From the NCBI GenBank assembly GCA_000733355.1, contig JNVV01000018.1:364878-428877 (forward strand): a stretch of 64,000 bases of DNA. Direction: 5' to 3'. The position numbers and the translations under genes are program-made. This DNA is from Falciphora oryzae. Its lineage: Eukaryota; Ascomycota; Sordariomycetes; Magnaporthales; Magnaporthaceae. Numbering within the stretch: position 1 is the stretch's first letter; every line of letters begins with the position of its first letter. Below the pieces are notes generated by a model that did not search any database, had not been told where the DNA came from, and saw nothing but the letters and a program-made list of their open reading frames with translations. Positions 23,219 through 32,861 of this stretch are shown here, piece after piece.

Positions 23219-23667
23219 TTTCCCCAAAGGCTTGCTTGCCCGTTGAGGTCCTGGGATATCAGAAAGGTTGTGATAAAGGGGTCGAGTTTGCCCGTCACTT
23301 CCCGACGAGAGAAGATACGGGACGGGGACGTTCGATGGTCTAGGAGTTTCGCCAACAATTGTTCAATCCGTTCGATCAAGCTTTGCTGTCTCCGGAGTTC
23401 CCAAGGGAAAGGGGACTAAAGATGGGGCTAGCATCTGATAGGCTTAGGTCTGTGCCAAGGACGGACAAGGCGAGGGGCTGAAAGCCAGCATCGGGAAAGA
23501 CGCGGGGGCTCCGCGCCTTGGCCGGGGATTTCGAAGCAGCACGTAATTCAAGCTTGAATACAAGCTTAGCTCAATCATTCCTGCGAGACTCCAAATTCGT
23601 TGTCCGTGGTGACAGGCTCCAGACTGACGACTGTCTCGCGCTCAGCTGAGCGAGCTGTGAAGCAAAA
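23219..23667. other. Intergenic; upstream of ALDH-like gene
   Basis: No gene seen. Presumed promoter of the ALDH-like gene. Confidence 0.35.
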
Positions 23668-25480
23668 ATGGCCGGCACTCCAGAGCAGGGCGCCGCCCTG
23701 GCCCGCATCCGGGCTTCGGCGACAGATGGCCGCGCACACAACCCCATCTTCCGCCGCACCCAGCTTAAGAAGCTCCACGACGCCGTCGTGGCCCGCGCCG
23801 GCGAGCTCGAGCGCGCCATCGTCGCCGCCGAGGGCACGGCCGTGACGCCGCACGATGCCCGCCTCGAGCTCTGCTTCGCCGTCCGCGCCGTCCGCGAGCT
23901 CTCTGCCTCTCCGCGGCTCGATGTCGCTCGCGCGCGCGAGCTCGAGTATGCCGTCGCCAGGGGTCAGGATGCCAAAAGTGCAAGGCGGCCTGTCGGTATT
24001 GTTGTGGTTTCTGTGGCACCAGCGGCGCACACGCTGGTCTACTCGGTCGTCTCCGCCGTGGCTGCCGCCCTGGCGGGAGGTAACTGCGTGGTGTTGCAGG
24101 TACGCCTTTGGTGCTCTACACAAAAGTTAGGGGCCTAAAGCTAACCATAATGCTCTTGGCAGATCGAACAGACGATCCGGGAGCTCCCGGCGATCCTTAG
24201 CCGTGTGCTGACAGCAGCGCTGGACCGCAACACCTTCACGACCGCAGCAGCGGCCGAGATTGACGCTGCGATCAGGGGCAGGGACGATGTTGCACATTTT
24301 ATCATGGATGGGGACGCCGAGGCATCGTCCAACACCTCCCCGCTCGCGTCTAACCCCGGACTGCTACTCGTCTCCGCATCCCACCGTCGCGTCGTTGCTG
24401 TTGTAGAGCGTGACGCGGACCTAGAAAAAGCTGCCAGCGCGCTTGTGGCCGCTCGCTTCGGGCTTGGAGGCACCTCGCCGTACGCGCCGGACCTGGTCCT
24501 CGTGAACGAGTGGGTCCAGAAGGGCTTCCTGGAGGCCGTGATGAGGCGCACTTCAAGCCTCATCGCTGGGCATGCGGCGAGTGCACGGGGCCAGGCTCGA
24601 CTCGGGTCCAGCGGCGAACTGCTGAAGAGGATCAAGTCCGAGGGGAAGGCGAAGGCGATCACCGAGGGAGACTTTGGTTCCGTCATGATCGTAGAGCAAC
24701 GGTACTTTCTCCTTCTAGAGCCACAGAGTTCCTATCAATGCAGCATGCAGCTAACCGCCAACCTACAGAGACTCCTTCCTGCTCAAGGAAAAGATACGCC
24801 AGTCATGTCTGAATACCCATGCAGTGACGAGCATGGACGACGCCATAGATACGGTCAATGCGTAAGTGGCACTCTCTATCTTTCGTTGCACCGCCTCCGC
24901 CACCGCACTCGGCTTTACTAACCTCATCATGTCGCCAACAGACATGGAAGAAACCTGGCTGCATATGTGTTTACCAAGAGCCTGGCCAGCGGGAAATATT
25001 TGACCCAGTTTCTCGATGCGGACGTGTTGTTTGTCAACCAAATCCCCACGAGGCTTCTCGGTAATTTCACTCTTGACCCCCACCCAGGCCCACGCTTCGC
25101 GGCACAGTAACTCTGACATATCTCCGATAGTCGGACCAGCGCATCCTCAGGGGTACCCCTTTGATCCGGCCCAGGCCAGTATGTCGCTGGACCTATTTAC
25201 GGTTCCGACTCCCGTATACATGGAGTCCGTCGGCAGCGCCCAGGATCCGTTAGAGAAAGCCGGCAGGGACGCAACGCCGGCCTCCATGTCGGTCCTTGCC
25301 AGAGAGCTGTCGAAGCCCCTAAAAGCATTGGAGAGACCGCTGAAGCAGGTCCACGTAGGCTTCTTTGAGCAAGGCATCATGACTGGTGCACTGCTTGTTG
25401 TTGGCACGGTCTGCACAGCGGTTGGGTTCCTGGGAATACACGGGTACCGCTTCATTTCCGCGAGGTCAAGAATGGGTTGA
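23668..25480 (+). CDS. Aldehyde-dehydrogenase-like membrane-anchored pseudoenzyme
   Basis: Five exons (23668-24099, 24163-24701, 24769-24861, 24942-25060, 25131-25480) give 510 residues in the ALDH fold, closest in layout to class-3-type ALDHs that end in a membrane anchor. The NAD-domain region (RPVGIVVVSVAP, AAALAGGNCVVLQ) and the C-terminal block (HGRNLAAYVFTKSL) are recognisable. The catalytic loop, normally GQxC, reads FGLGGTSPYAPD: the nucleophilic Cys is replaced by Ser (codon 24475-24477). The general-base LELGG region reads LLLVSASHRR, so its Glu is missing too. Near the C-terminus, ALLVVGTVCTAVGFLGIHGY is a likely transmembrane tail. Probably catalytically dead as a dehydrogenase. 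Clean phase through four introns argues against a decayed pseudogene. Confidence 0.85.
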
Positions 25481-25896
25481 TATGGGTTCGGGGCTCCCAA
25501 AAACGTGCGGCTGCCGGCTCCTTCGGAAGCAGACCGACCGCCATGGCTTGCTTAGAGGGATAAAAACCAGGGCCGCTCCCCGATTGCCTTTTTCTTCCGG
25601 CCCCAGTGACCAAGCTTCCACAATCTCAATCGCGCCTTCGGGCCGGCTCCTACCAGCAAAAAAAAAAAAAAAAAAGGAACAGGAAGAGCAAAATACAGGA
25701 ACAGGAAAAGATACAGGAAAAAGGAAGCCGAGAACGGAAAAAGGAAACGCTGATGGGAAATTGAAACAACGCCCTGTATTCGTGTCTAGCAAGCCTGTCG
25801 TCTAATTCAAGCGCTCGGGTAACCCATAACTTGTCACATCTTTATCCCACAGAGCCCCTGAGTGTCAATGGCTGGCCGTGGTCCAGGACCAAGGGT
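25481..25896. other. Intergenic with A-tract and purine-rich DNA
   Basis: Contains the left arm of a 92-bp inverted repeat (25563-25654), then an A17-like tract (about 25659-25675) and GGAACAGGAA-rich purine DNA. No ORF with support. Confidence 0.6.
25563..25654 (-). repeat. Left arm of 92-bp inverted repeat
   Basis: The reverse complement matches 26884-26975 at about 81 of 92 positions (counted by eye, ungapped). It includes the identical core TTGGTCACTGGGGCCGGAAG. The arms flank the minus-strand IFI-like gene. Confidence 0.85.
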
Positions 25897-26573
25897 TCAA
25901 GAGCTAATCCAGTGAAAAAGCCGGTAAACGAAGCAAAAAGCCATCATGTTAACCCCAACCGCACCGGCAGCCGCAAAGGCAAACTTGGCGGGGGTTCCAT
26001 TTCCATCGTCATCTTTCCCCGTCCACCCAAGCGGGCGCTCCCATCCGGTCGGCACCCAGTACGCCACCATGGCCAATGCGGCGGAGGCAGTGAGCAACAC
26101 GGTCGACGGCGTGAAGCCGGCGCCCTCGGACGCCAGCGACTCGATGACCACGGCCAAAGCGCCGGCACCGATACCGACGAGACTGAAGCGGAGCGGCCAC
26201 AGGGTGAAGGCCGAGCATGTGAAGGCGGCGGCTGCGGAAAGCAGGACCAGCCAGAGATCTGGGCGCGAAAAAAACAAGACAATAGTTAGCTCACGGGATG
26301 GAGACGGCTGCCAGAGGGTAAGGAAACCTAGGCGGAGATGGACGCACGCCACGCAGGGAGAACCGAGACGATTATGCCCCCAATGGAGAGCCCAATGGAG
26401 CGTATGATGGACCAGACTTCTCCTAGTACGGCTTCCAGGTGGCCGTCGAGGGTCCGTCGCGTGGTGAACACCAGTCCCGGGGCGACGGACGTGGAGTTCT
26501 TGACCACTGCCGTGGAGTTTTCGAGTACCGCTCTAGCCGCGGCGAGAGTGGCGTTAACTGCCGTGGGCGCCAT
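25897..26573 (-). CDS. IFI6/IFI27 (ISG12)-like small membrane protein, copy A
   Basis: Two exons (26573-26348 and 26258-25897) give 195 residues. The N-terminal third starts MAPTAVNATLAAARAV and carries hydrophobic segments. Exon 2 holds the ISG12-like hydrophobic core: LVGIGAGALAVVIESLASEG, then GFTPSTVLLTASAALAM, and a last hydrophobic segment ending RLFHWISS. Copy B matches throughout, including the phase-1 intron after TGG C and the flanking W(R)/HLW residues. Family members are small Gly/Ala-rich multi-pass proteins, in animals linked to mitochondria and cell death; fungal roles are uncharacterised as far as I know. It is head-to-head with copy B and flanked by 92-bp inverted repeats. 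Confidence 0.8.
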
Positions 26574-26883
26574 GATGCTCTCGGTGTAGCGGGATCTGTC
26601 GGATGGCGATCGACTGGTGGTGGGCGAGATGGATCGAGCAATGCCGTGCTATGTGGCCGTGAACAGGCGGGTAATTGTATTGATGCACTCCTTGACGGGC
26701 AAACTATGATGGCGCTGTTATGGGTGGTTTGGGAAAGTGTCGGGAGAGGGAGACTTCCATCCTTTCGAAGACGGGTGCCCAGTCGGATGCCTACCGCCTG
26801 TTGCTCCTGGAGAATTTAAAACGCCCATCTCCGCAAGGAGGCTTCAAGCATAAAAGGGAAGGCGCGCCAGAACAAAAACCTTC

Positions 26884-26975
26884 GGCAGGAGCCCGCCCGA
26901 AGGCGTGGTTAAGATCGGGGAAGGTTGGTCACTGGGGCCGGAAGAAAAAGGGAATCGGGAAGCGGCCCTGATTTT
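26884..26975 (+). repeat. Right arm of 92-bp inverted repeat
   Basis: Partner of 25563-25654, about 88% identical in inverted orientation. Its left end contains a further small hairpin, CCTTCGG...CCGAAGG. The arms are not symmetric about the A/B duplication axis, so this repeat is separate from the gene duplication. Confidence 0.85.
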
Positions 26976-27151
26976 ATTCTGTATGTTTTCCTCTTCCTGT
27001 CTACTTTCCTGTTCCTGTATTTTTTTTGCTTTTTCTATTCCTTTATTTATTTACTTAGTTCCCTTTCTTTTTTTCCTCTATTATTCGCTCTGCCTGTATC
27101 CTCTCCTGTTCCCACATAATTTGATGCTCTTATAACCATCCTTATTTGCGC

Positions 27152-27180
27152 TTTTTTTTTTTTTTTTTTTTTTTTTTTTT
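27152..27180. repeat. T29 homopolymer tract
   Basis: Uninterrupted run of 29 T on the + strand, almost on the symmetry axis of the A/B inverted duplication. Confidence 0.9.
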
Positions 27181-27683
27181 CCTTTGCCAACGGCTAACAT
27201 TTTTTTTTTGTCGTGGACAGCAGAGGGGAAACGGCCGCTCAATAGAGAGGAGAGATACGCCTCGACTGCCAGTGGGAGCACCCACATGCCTCTCACATGT
27301 AATTTTACACTTCGAGTTATCCCTTGCCTTAGGGTTGGTTGCCTGTTTGGCTCCGGCTGCGCCTCCCTTTCTACGGCTTAAACCTGCCGAGCGCCAGGCA
27401 CTACGTACCATCTCCAGTCGCCACCTTCCGTCTTCAATAAGAGGTAAGCATCTATTGCAAGCCTCTCTCTCCGAGCAGGCACGGGCACTTACCATTTTAC
27501 TGACACGATCCCATAGTATCCCGGTTCTCGGTCGTGTCGACCAGCGGAGAGCACAAAACAGCACTATCATCGTTTGACTGTTAAGGAACTTGTCGATACA
27601 CAATTATCCGACTTCTGAACACACCATCTGCCAGCAGCGCCCGCTACACCTAGAACATCAGCGACCTCGTCGTCTAGACCACG

Positions 27684-28428
27684 ATGGCCCCCACAACAGC
27701 CCTGAACGCCACCTGCGCCGCGGCTACCGCGGCTCTCGCAAACCCAACGTCCATCGCCGCCGCCGCTGCCCCGGCGCTGGCCCTGACTGCGCGCCGGACA
27801 CTCAAAGGCCACCTAGCGGCCATAATGGGAGCCATCTGGGGCGCGGTGTGTTCCGTTAGGGGATTCATTGGGGTCGTGCTCTTCGCGATAGTCCCTCCTT
27901 GGCGTGCGTCCATACCTGGCCCCCTTTCCACTTTCTCTTGTCCCTGTGTAGCGGCCGTCTGCATTCCGCAAGCTAACACTTTTGTCTTTCCTTTTCTCCT
28001 CCCGCTCAGACCTCTGGGGCATTCTGCTCTCCGCGGCCGGCGCCTTTACATTCTTCGCCTTCGCCTTCTGGCCCGGCAATCTCCGTGTAGTCGGCATCGG
28101 CGCAGGTGTGCTGGCCGCGACCACCGAGTCGATCGTGTCCTGCGGCGCTGGCTTCAGGCTCTCGACAGTGCTGCTCACCAGCTGCGCGGCGTTCGTCATC
28201 ACAGCGCCCTGTGTCCCGGCCCCGGAAGATGGATGGGTATGCCCGTTTGAGCCGGAAGGATCGAAGGACGCGAAGGCGTCGAAAGACCTGGAGGGGCTGG
28301 AAGCCTCGGAGGGTTCGAAGAAGTGTGGACACCCCGTTGAGTCTGTTTTTAAGGCTGCGTTCTACGCTGGAGGGATGGTGTTTGTTTTGGGTTTCTATTG
28401 GCGGGTTTTCCACTGGCTATTCTCGTGA
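27684..28428 (+). CDS. IFI6/IFI27 (ISG12)-like small membrane protein, copy B
   Basis: Two exons (27684-27903 and 28010-28428) give 212 residues. Paralogue of copy A: same start (MAPTTALNATCAA), same RRTLKGHL / RRTLDGHL block, same phase-1 intron with donor GTGCGT. The exon-2 core is VVGIGAGVLAATTESIVSCG, then FRLSTVLLTSCAAFVI. It differs by an acidic, Lys/Ser-rich insert before the last hydrophobic segment, built from SKDAKASKDLEGLEASEGSK-type repeats. It ends WRVFHWLFS, like copy A's RLFHWISS. The insert probably makes a soluble loop of about 35 residues absent from A. Divergently transcribed from A. Confidence 0.8.
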
Positions 28429-29247
28429 TGACTGCTCCATCGGTGGCCTTCATCATGAACCCCCTTCGGCAGGCCATCTACCGCTTGAAGATTTTGGTTG
28501 AATCGATAACATTGGGCTAGGTCTGGTAGCTTGATAGACCGGGACATAGGCTATCGTATCTCCTTCCCACCAGCGTTTCCTTTTCTGCCTCCTCTTCTTG
28601 CATTTTTTCCCTTTTCTTTTCTCTTTTCTTTTCTCTTTTCTTTTCTCTTTTCTTTTCTCTTTTCTTTTCTCTTTTCTTTTCTCTTTTCTTTTCTCTTTTC
28701 TCTTCTCTTTTCTTTTCTCTTTTCTTTTCGGATCCCCAGTTATCGCCTACTGTACAGTTGGCGCTGGTCTGCCGACCTTGAATGCATAGCCCTTCTCCAT
28801 ATCTGTTGTGCTGTGCCGCAATGCGTGATCCACACCCGGGTCGGCTTGGACGGTCTGCCGTATATCAGGGCAGCCAGTCGCAGTCCTCGTAGCGCCTCCA
28901 ACTGCACATATGTGTGGTGTTGGCCGTTTGATCGGCCACCCGTCGCTGTTGGTAGCGGCAAAGAAAATCATAAGCCTATCAGGCCTAATGGGAGTGCGCT
29001 TCGTGTCTGCCTCGGCCGCCCGCATGTCGGCTGCAGCCACAACGTAAATTAAGTTTGTATTTCCAGGTAAATCGGATGGATTACCTTCTAGCGCTCTATA
29101 AAGCCAGCTCCAGCTTTACTTCCACGACTTGCAGACACGTCCGTCGCCCACTTTTGACTACCATTGCCTCGAGTGAACAATCCGGCCAATCCCTTCAATC
29201 AAGTACCAGAAACACTCGGAACTCTGCCGACGAGAGAAGCGTCCGCC
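28429..29247. other. Intergenic between IFI-like copies B and C
   Basis: Holds the pyrimidine microsatellite (28610-28728) and the promoter of copy C. No ORF supported; the apparent FLFSFLFS reading is only the translated repeat. Confidence 0.5.
28610..28728. repeat. Pyrimidine microsatellite, unit CTTTTCTTTTCT
   Basis: About ten near-perfect copies of a 12-bp unit on the + strand, pure C/T on one strand. One copy carries TCTTC in place of the usual TTTTC. Confidence 0.93.
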
Positions 29248-29754
29248 ATGTCTCCCATCCTGGCCCTTGCCCGCAAGCTAAGGGACGTCGAGCCTGGCCC
29301 ATTTGGTGAGGGTATATGGACAGCCATCTGGGGATGGCTATCCCTGATGTGGGAGGGCTTCAAGGAGCGGATTCACCAGCCTCGTAAGCTTCTAGTCTGG
29401 TCCTTCTGACCTAGTGTTGTCTCTTCTGTACTACCCGGCGACTAACCAATTCATGATTTCCCACCTCAAGATACGTGGCTGGTGTGGGTGGTGGTAGCAT
29501 GGGTCATCGCCTTCACCTTGGTGTCCCTGGTCCTTCGGAGCGTGGGATTCGGTCCCCTCGGCATCGGCGCAGGTTCACTCGCTGCTCTGTTCCAGTCGTG
29601 GGTGTACGGCGGCTTCACCCCTGCGGGCAGCTTGTTCGCGATCTTCACTAGCATGGCCATGTTAAGAACCCTCAATCCGCTTTTTGGCATTATTGCTGGA
29701 ACAGTTGCTACGCTTGTTGCAGGGATCGTGTGGGTGTGTGTCGTTGGTCGTTAG
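29248..29754 (+). CDS. IFI6/IFI27 (ISG12)-like small membrane protein, copy C
   Basis: Two exons (29248-29383 and 29471-29754) give 139 residues. The N-terminus (MSPILALARKLRDVEPGPFG) is an amphipathic, non-homologous leader. Exon 2 is the clearest ISG12-like domain of the three: GFGPLGIGAGSLAALFQSW, GGFTPAGSLFAIFTSMAML, then TLNPLFGIIAGTVATLVAG. The intron is again phase 1 and ends just before xTWLVW, as in A and B, which supports common descent. The ATG was chosen at 29248 (GCCATGTC); upstream in-frame sequence has no ATG. Same strand as copy B, 0.8 kb downstream. Confidence 0.85.
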
Positions 29755-30453
29755 CCCAGGGGGACAGCTGCTTTGACACCATATATCCATCCACATCAGG
29801 GCAAGCCCAGCATCGCCTCCCCCAAGTCGGGCACCAATTACAAATGGCAGCACGCAGCCGTTGTGGTCAATCTAGATACAGATATCCAGGGAGAACATGG
29901 TTGCGCAATCGGGAGCGCCTGGTTGGCAAACGAGGGTTTGGACGAGATGGGTGATCCGACACAGGGGGAGCATGATACACAGCCGCTAATAAAGAAAGTA
30001 CCTGGCAAATTGGCACATGATGCTACTGAACGCCTAGAATCGAGGACCCTTGGAGCCATCGAGCGACCGTATCCGCGCTCCCCTGAGGCCGTTGTACTTT
30101 TCCCTGATCAAGTGCGGCGTTACACGAGCGCACTTCACGATGCCAGTGCAAGTGGCCGATCCCGATTGCATCTGGGCGGTGCCTGACGTCACGACATTTG
30201 GTGTTAGACAACGCACGCAAATAATGACATCAGGCGGCGTGCAGGAGGAGGCGAGAGGATCAAACAAACAACATTACCGCACGAAGAAGAGGAAGGTGTG
30301 ACCAGGTGCTTGCGGGAGAATCAAGATACAAAACATTAGGCAATTCAGCCCTTTGACCTTCTCCCACTTCATAACAGACCTCCAGCAACCTAAGAACGAC
30401 GGGCAACAGAACACCGTCTCTCAAAACAAGCACTTCATACAATCTCCATCACA
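29755..30453. other. Intergenic; upstream of bli-3
   Basis: No supported gene. A CT/CA-rich leader precedes the bli-3 ATG. Confidence 0.4.
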
Positions 30454-31167
30454 ATGTCGAGCGGTTTCTCCAACACCTCCACGGCCGGCAAGCCCGCCGA
30501 CCCCTACAGGGCGAAGAACCTTGACACCGATGCCACCCTCAAGGAGAAGGTGGACGATCTCAGCAACTTCGTCTCGGCCTGCAAGTTCGGCATGATGACC
30601 ACGCGCGACGCCAAGTCTGGCTACCTCGTTTCGAGGTGCATGGCCCTCGCCGCAAAGGTAAGCCCCAAACAGCCCAAGCATAGGCTGCCTTGCTAGGCCA
30701 TCACATCAGAGCCAGATCGCTGACAGGGCGCGCCTCCCACAAAACAGGAGACCGGCGGCATCGACCTCCTCTTCCACACCAACACCGAGTCGGGCAAGAC
30801 GGACGAGCTGGCGGGCGACCCGCACGTCAACATCTCCTTCATCAACGGCTCGGGCGAGTGGGCGTCCATCTCGGGCGCCGCCACGGTCGAGACGGACCGG
30901 GAGCTGGTCAAGAAGCACTACTCGCAGGACCTCAAGGCCTGGGTTGGCGACCTGGGCGACGGCAAGCACAACGGCGGCCCCGAGGACCCCCGCATCGGCG
31001 TCATCCGCGTCCGCACCAACACGGCCACCTACTCGGTCTCCAACAAGAACTTTGTGAGCCGCGCCGCCGACATCGCTCAGGGCGCCGTCACGGGCAAGGC
31101 CCCGACCGTCCAGAAGCTGCGCGAGATCTCGGTGAGCGAGGTCGAGCTCTGGAGGAAGGCCAACTAG
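30454..31167 (+). CDS. bli-3: BLI-3-like FMN-binding (pyridoxamine 5'-phosphate oxidase-like) protein
   Basis: Two exons (30454-30657 and 30748-31167) give 207 residues. The sequence matches the general-stress FMN-binding split-barrel family whose Neurospora member is the blue-light-inducible gene bli-3. Recognised stretches are KPADPYRAKNL, SACKFGMMTTRDAKSGYL, SRCMALAAK, then GIDLLFHTNTESGKTDEL and FINGSGEWASISG. Function in fungi is poorly defined; the fold binds FMN or a related cofactor and the protein is probably cytosolic. In Neurospora it is light-induced; no light element was checked here. Its stop is about 190 bp from the end of convergent dph5, separated by a T-rich tract. Confidence 0.92.
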
Positions 31168-31326
31168 ACGGTGGAACTACGGATGGGCTTGGCGCACAAA
31201 GGTTAAAGGTCATGAGGCGTACGATAGCCACGATAGCACCGTCTTGAGATCCGAAAGCTTATGAAGAAAGCAGCCGGACGGCTGTATGGTAGCTCAGCAA
31301 CACGATCATATTTTCTATAACTTTTC

Positions 31327-31351
31327 TTTTTTTTTTTTTTTTTTTTTTTTT
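31327..31351. repeat. T-rich homopolymer tract between bli-3 and dph5
   Basis: About 25 T in a row on the + strand in the short convergent intergenic space. Confidence 0.8.
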
Positions 31352-31358
31352 CGTCAGA

Positions 31359-32394
31359 TTATGTGTTCGGTTGGTAGTTCGCCTTCCATATGCGGTCCCA
31401 GTTCTCCTTGTCGACGGCAAACTCGCGCACAAAGTCGTGCTCCAGCTCATGCGTCCGGCTCCCCAGCAGCACCAAGCTGTGCAGCGGTGGGCCCAGCGCG
31501 TCGTCGGCGTCGCACAGCTCCTTGAGCGTGCCCGCGACGAACTTCTCGGTCTTCCCCCCGACCCTGGCGGCGCCGATGGCGAGCGCGTCAGGCCCGCAGA
31601 CGCCACCCTCGCCCCCGGCCTTGACGCGCTCCTCCTCGACCTCGAGCATCTGGCGCGCGCAGGTGCCGGCGCTCATGAAGCGGGGTGGCTCGTAGACGAG
31701 GCGGCCGCGGGCGAGGGACTCAAAGTTGGGCTCCTTGACCTTGATGTCGAGCAGGACGAGCGTGTGCAAGCCGAGCTTGCGGTTCTCGGCCACGCGGTCG
31801 TAGAAGCTGGCCGGCCGCCAGTTGTCCGTGAAGAAGACCATGCTGACCGTCTGGCCAAAGTTGTACAGCTGCAGGCCGCAGGCGCCGATACCCGACATGA
31901 TGGAGGCGTTGGGGACGGTCCGGACCGGGATCTTGAGCTCGCGGGCGCGGAGGACGAGGTCGGTGTGCGTCGTAGCGCTGTGAGGGGGCGAGAGTATTAG
32001 TCTAGTGGCTGGAATGAGTTGCGGCCAAGGGGGGAGGGGAGAGCTGGAAGCACGCACCCAAACGGGTCACCAACGACGAGGAACGCAACGTCTTCGGTGT
32101 CTGCGCCGCGGAGGACGGCGTCGCTGTTCGACTCGACCATCTCGCGGTCGGCGACTTCTATTGAGCGGCCATAGTAAGACTCCTACTGTTCGCCACAAAC
32201 TGTCAGTCAGTGGTGTCACCGGAGGATCAAGGGGTCATGTTGCGCGCGAGAAGACGCACCAGGGTGGGCTGGTCCACGAGGAGGATGCTGGTGTAGGCCT
32301 CTAGGTAAACCCTTGATGCCTTCTTCACGATTTCCAGCCCCTTGACCGTGATGTCGGTCTCGTCGGAGAGGCCGAGGCCGATTAGGTAGAGCAT
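31359..32394 (-). CDS. dph5: Diphthine (methyl ester) synthase
   Basis: S-adenosylmethionine-dependent methyltransferase that methylates the modified histidine of elongation factor 2 during diphthamide synthesis, in the cytosol. Three exons (32394-32260, 32182-32058, 31977-31359) give 292 residues, the normal length. Diagnostic stretches are [84 protein letters not shown] and [21 protein letters not shown]. Divergent from snu23 with about 470 bp between starts; convergent with bli-3. Confidence 0.95.
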
Positions 32395-32861
32395 CGTGCG
32401 AATTGGGAGTGTGCGACGCGCGAAAGTCGAGAAAAGTTGTCGCAAATCGTCAGAAAAAGTTGTCGCGGGGTATCAAGGTGGGATGAGATGCGCGGCACTT
32501 TGGCATCGCAGCACATGGCGGCTGTACTGGCTAACAGTGGGTCTCAAGCATATCAATGATGTCGCGACCCACTTTGACCCCTGCTCGTAGCTGCGGCGGA
32601 GCTTCAAGTTTCGTTCTCCAGCTGTTCCGGCAACAGCATGCCACGACCTAATTGCACCCGACAACGATCCGACGATTACGAAGCGCGCCCCAAGAGCTGC
32701 AGGCGGACGATAGATTTTCACTACCTTTGAGACCGAAAACATCCCTGGCACAGCTGCCTACATACATAGCTTGAGACTGCAGCATCTCGGCCCACAACAA
32801 AACAAACAACACACCCCATAGCTCACACAGCTCCGGCCCCAGCACACACAAACAGCCCGCC
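32395..32861. promoter_or_regulatory. Bidirectional promoter region dph5 / snu23
   Basis: 467 bp between divergent starts of two housekeeping genes. CA-rich leader sequence lies next to snu23. No ORF supported. Confidence 0.5.

Larger units (their letters stand above)
26574..27683. promoter_or_regulatory. Shared divergent region of IFI-like copies A and B, an inverted duplication
   Basis: Promoters and leaders of A and B are mirror copies. CAGCGCCATCATAGTTTG (minus strand, 26717-26700) matches CAGCACTATCATCGTTTG (27559-27576). Leader sequence CCCGCTACACCGAGAGCATC upstream of A matches CCCGCTACACCTAGAACATC upstream of B. The mirror axis falls near 27140, beside a T29 tract (27152-27180). The right arm of the 92-bp inverted repeat (26884-26975) also lies here. 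Confidence 0.7.

Noticed and set aside
28621..28728. Possible CRISPR-like array
   Set aside because: Simple-sequence microsatellite with no spacers, in a eukaryotic genome.
28531..29052. 173-codon frame containing FLFSFLFS repeats resembling a membrane protein
   Set aside because: Only a translation of the CTTTTCTTTTCT microsatellite. No ATG-proximal or flanking coding signal.
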